A stretch of 64,000 bases of DNA from Chryseobacterium candidae (GTDB lineage: Bacteria; Bacteroidota; Bacteroidia; Flavobacteriales; Weeksellaceae). Below, piece by piece: positions 62,148 through 64,000 of this stretch. Below the pieces are notes generated by a model. That model was given only the letters and a program-made list of their open reading frames with translations, was not told the origin of the DNA and ran no database searches. Positions within the stretch are counted from its first letter, which is position 1; every line of letters starts with the position of its first letter. The DNA lies in contig NZ_SDLV01000025.1 in NCBI RefSeq assembly GCF_004916905.1, positions 248,001 to 312,000 on the forward strand, in the 5' to 3' direction. Position numbers and translations under genes: made by a program.

Positions 62148-62831
62148 ATGATTTTTTTGCAGTACTAGCAATTATGGTTGGCCTCTCTGCCAATGCACAG
62201 GAAAAACAACAGGCAAAATCTTCTCCTGTCTCTTTTGGTGTCAAAACAGGCTTTAATGGTTCTACACTTACCAGAGGAGATGGTTATGAGTATGATAATA
62301 ATGAAAGTGGGTTTTCACGCCTGAGTGTTTGCGAATATTCCTGTTTCTGATAAATTCAGCATCCAGCCGAAACTAATTTTCAGCCAGCAGGGATCAAAAA
62401 CAGAGTACAATTACAGAACAAGTTCAGGAAAATACAGAATAACACAACACTATGATTACAGTACGACATTAAATTACCTATCTCTTCCTGTAATGGTTCA
62501 ATATAATATTCTTCCTAAGCTTTATGTAGAAGCAGGACCTGAATTAGGATATCTGCCGGGAGGAAGAACAAAACGAGATTTAACAACTATTGAGACTACC
62601 CGAAATTCAGTTACAGTTGATCGTACGGAACATATTTCAAAGAATATTTCAACAGGGCTTTTTAAGCGTTTTAATATGGGATTAGGCATTGGTGCCGGAT
62701 AATATTTTACTGAAAACTTTGGCATAACGGCAAGATTTACGGCTGGTCTTAGTGAAGTTTACAGATACAACGACGGTGATAAAGTACGAAATAATGCAAT
62801 TCAGGCTGGAGTTGCAAATCGATTTAAATAG
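62148..62831 (+). pseudogene. Broken PorT-family barrel paralog 4
   Basis: The order of barrel motifs is intact: signal peptide AVLAIMVGLSANAQ, VSFGVKTGFNGSTLT, FANIPVSDKFSIQP, LNYLSLPVMVQYNILP, YFTENFGITARF and a C-terminal NRFK. At least four lesions break the frame. The run of Ts after the ATG at 62148 is one base short, a T is added near 62313, GGA has become TGA next to it, and the tyrosine codon of GAGYYF has become TAA at 62700. The regions before and after this fit the other paralogs, so it is a recent pseudogene. Confidence 0.85.
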
Positions 62832-62855
62832 AGATATTTATTATTTTCAAAACGG

Positions 62856-62885
62856 ATGCCGGGCTTTAAGAGTCCGGTATTTTTA
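62856..62885 (+). terminator. Terminator of the barrel pseudogene
   Basis: ATGCCGG and CCGGTAT pair imperfectly around a 12-base loop, then a T run. The rest of the gap to 63113 is A/T-rich and holds no gene that I can support. Confidence 0.65.
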
Positions 62886-63113
62886 TTTCTATTCTTAAAA
62901 AGAACCCGGAACTTCTATTAATTCGTGAAAAATCCAATTCCAGTTCATTTTTTTTATTATTTCAATTATCAATAATAAAGTGCAATGAGCATTCAACTAT
63001 TTTCACAAAACATTCATTATACAAAATATTTATTCATCAAAAAGGGATAAATGGTTTAAAATAAACTTTTCAAAAAACACCTGAAAATCCCTTTAAACAG
63101 GCACTCTTCGACT

Positions 63114-63129
63114 TTGGCAAGCAATTTGC
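63114..63129 (+). promoter_or_regulatory. Sigma-54-type promoter 5
   Basis: TTGGCAAG and ATTTGC hold GG (63116-63117) and GC (63128-63129) ten bases apart. It is the best -24/-12 match in the array and lies 65 bases before the fifth barrel gene. Confidence 0.7.
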
Positions 63130-63193
63130 AAAATAATTCGGGTCTGATTGAGAGATATCCGACACACAAATAGTAAAATTAAAAAATAAAATT

Positions 63194-63901
63194 ATGAAGA
63201 AGTTATTTTTAGGATTAGCATTAACTGCTGGTACACTAGCTTTCGCTCAGGAAACAGAAACTAAAACAGTTAATGCATCACCACTAAAAAAAGATGTACA
63301 ACCCGTTAGATTCGGAATTAAGGCTGGAGGAAACTCAGCATATTTCAGCCAGCAAAAGTTTGGAATCAACACTCAGCAACTAGGTTTCCATGCCGGTGCA
63401 TTTGTTAATATTCCACTTTCAAAACAATTCAGCTTACAGCCTGAGGTATTATACAACCAAATGGGGGCAAAAGATGTAATCTCATCTACAGAAACTGACA
63501 ATGGAGTTACGAATGTAAAAACCAAAGTACAGGGCAGAGTAAAAATGGATTATATTTCTGTTCCTTTAATGGTTCAGATGAGACCTACTGACAAGTTCTA
63601 TATTGAGGCAGGACCTGAATTCAGTTATTTCATCAACGGAAAAACTAAAGGAGAAACAAGTGTAGCAAGTACTACAGGAGGTGTTACTACAACCACTACA
63701 AGTTCTAATACCCAAGATATCGACAAAGATCAGATCAATAAATTCAATTTCGGATTGGGTCTTGGTTTAGGATATGATATCACATCCAACATCGGTATCA
63801 GTGCAAGATATGTAAATAGCTTGACAAAAATTGATAAAAGCAGACCAGCAGCTGAAAACAACAACAGAGTGTTTCAGTTAGGCCTGAACTATAAATTCTA
63901 A
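63194..63901 (+). CDS. PorT-family outer membrane beta-barrel protein, paralog 5
   Basis: The 235-residue protein is the longest of the array: signal peptide (MKKLFLGLALTAGTLAFAQ), VRFGIKAGGNSAYFSQQ, FHAGAFVNIPLSKQFSLQPE, MDYISVPLMVQMRPTDKFYI, GLGLGYDITSNIGISARYV and a final LNYKF. Extra length comes from loops, notably a Thr/Ser-rich run (TTGGVTTTTTSSNTQD) before the last strands. It has its own promoter and terminator. Function unknown. Confidence 0.92.
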   Translation: MKKLFLGLALTAGTLAFAQETETKTVNASPLKKDVQPVRFGIKAGGNSAYFSQQKFGINTQQLGFHAGAFVNIPLSKQFSLQPEVLYNQMGAKDVISSTETDNGVTNVKTKVQGRVKMDYISVPLMVQMRPTDKFYIEAGPEFSYFINGKTKGETSVASTTGGVTTTTTSSNTQDIDKDQINKFNFGLGLGLGYDITSNIGISARYVNSLTKIDKSRPAAENNNRVFQLGLNYKF

Positions 63902-63947
63902 TTTAGAACCAGTTTTTTAACCGAAGTGCATTAACCCTGCACGCATA

Positions 63948-63978
63948 AAATAGCCGGAAGATTTTCTTCCGGCTATTT
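63948..63978 (+). terminator. Terminator of barrel paralog 5
   Basis: AAATAGCCGGAAG pairs with CTTCCGGCTATTT around a 5-base loop. No gene is seen after it to the window edge. Confidence 0.88.
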
Positions 63979-64000
63979 ATATTGCAATAAGTTTTATTCG

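Noticed and set aside
61955..62350. 131-codon frame as a real gene start for barrel paralog 4
   Set aside because: Its first 65 codons read through an untranslated region with a terminator; only the end is barrel sequence in a broken frame.
1..64000. CRISPR arrays, tRNA or rRNA genes, prophage or plasmid genes
   Set aside because: No regularly spaced repeats, cloverleaf-like runs, integrase, replication or phage structural genes were seen.

Overview
The window looks like a chromosomal segment of a flavobacterium, most probably Chryseobacterium or a close relative (Weeksellaceae). The evidence is AT-rich DNA, type IX secretion C-terminal sorting domains, flavobacterial promoters (TTTG, about 19 bases, then TAnnTTTG), a fused CzcA-CzcC efflux pump, PorT-like outer membrane barrels, and a siderophore locus that fits the chryseochelin chemistry reported from Chryseobacterium. 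I see no prophage, insertion sequence, CRISPR array, tRNA or rRNA. Layout: 1-2.5 kb holds the start of a large cysteine-containing conserved protein and two small unknown genes. 2.6-8.6 kb is a heavy-metal RND efflux operon. About 9.0 kb holds a probable orphan small RNA. 9.2-15.4 kb carries an AraC regulator facing a CynX-type transporter, a DUF421 protein, a metallo-hydrolase facing an HxlR regulator, and two exported proteins. 15.5-22 kb is the biotin locus: bioA, bioB, bioD, bioF and an upstream ferritin-like diiron protein, facing a MocR-type regulator. No bioC or bioH is in the window, so the source of the pimeloyl group is not shown. 22.3-37.3 kb is the centrepiece: a nine-gene leftward operon (decarboxylase, NIS synthetase fused to an acyltransferase, N-hydroxylase, second NIS synthetase, MATE exporter, carrier protein, AMP ligase, TonB receptor, PepSY reductase). 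A 2-oxoglutarate oxygenase gene diverges from it. Together they can be read as lysine to 4-hydroxylysine to 3-hydroxycadaverine, then N-hydroxylation, acylation (probably fumaryl) and coupling to citrate, then export, ferric uptake and reduction. A Fur-like palindrome lies at the operon's predicted transcription start. 37.6-47 kb is mostly housekeeping and stress genes, plus a chloramphenicol acetyltransferase-like enzyme and a secreted M64 peptidase. 47.3-53.6 kb is the ligase-associated DNA repair module (exonuclease, ligase, helicase, PdeM); three of its four genes start with TTG or GTG. After a rhodanese remnant come a nitrilase, an AraC regulator, a flavin-binding stress protein, an RluB-like pseudouridine synthase and aroB. 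59.4-63.9 kb is a tandem array of outer membrane beta-barrel paralogs, four intact and one broken. Each unit has a -24/-12 (sigma-54) type promoter in front and a strong terminator behind, which points to an RpoN-controlled barrel family.
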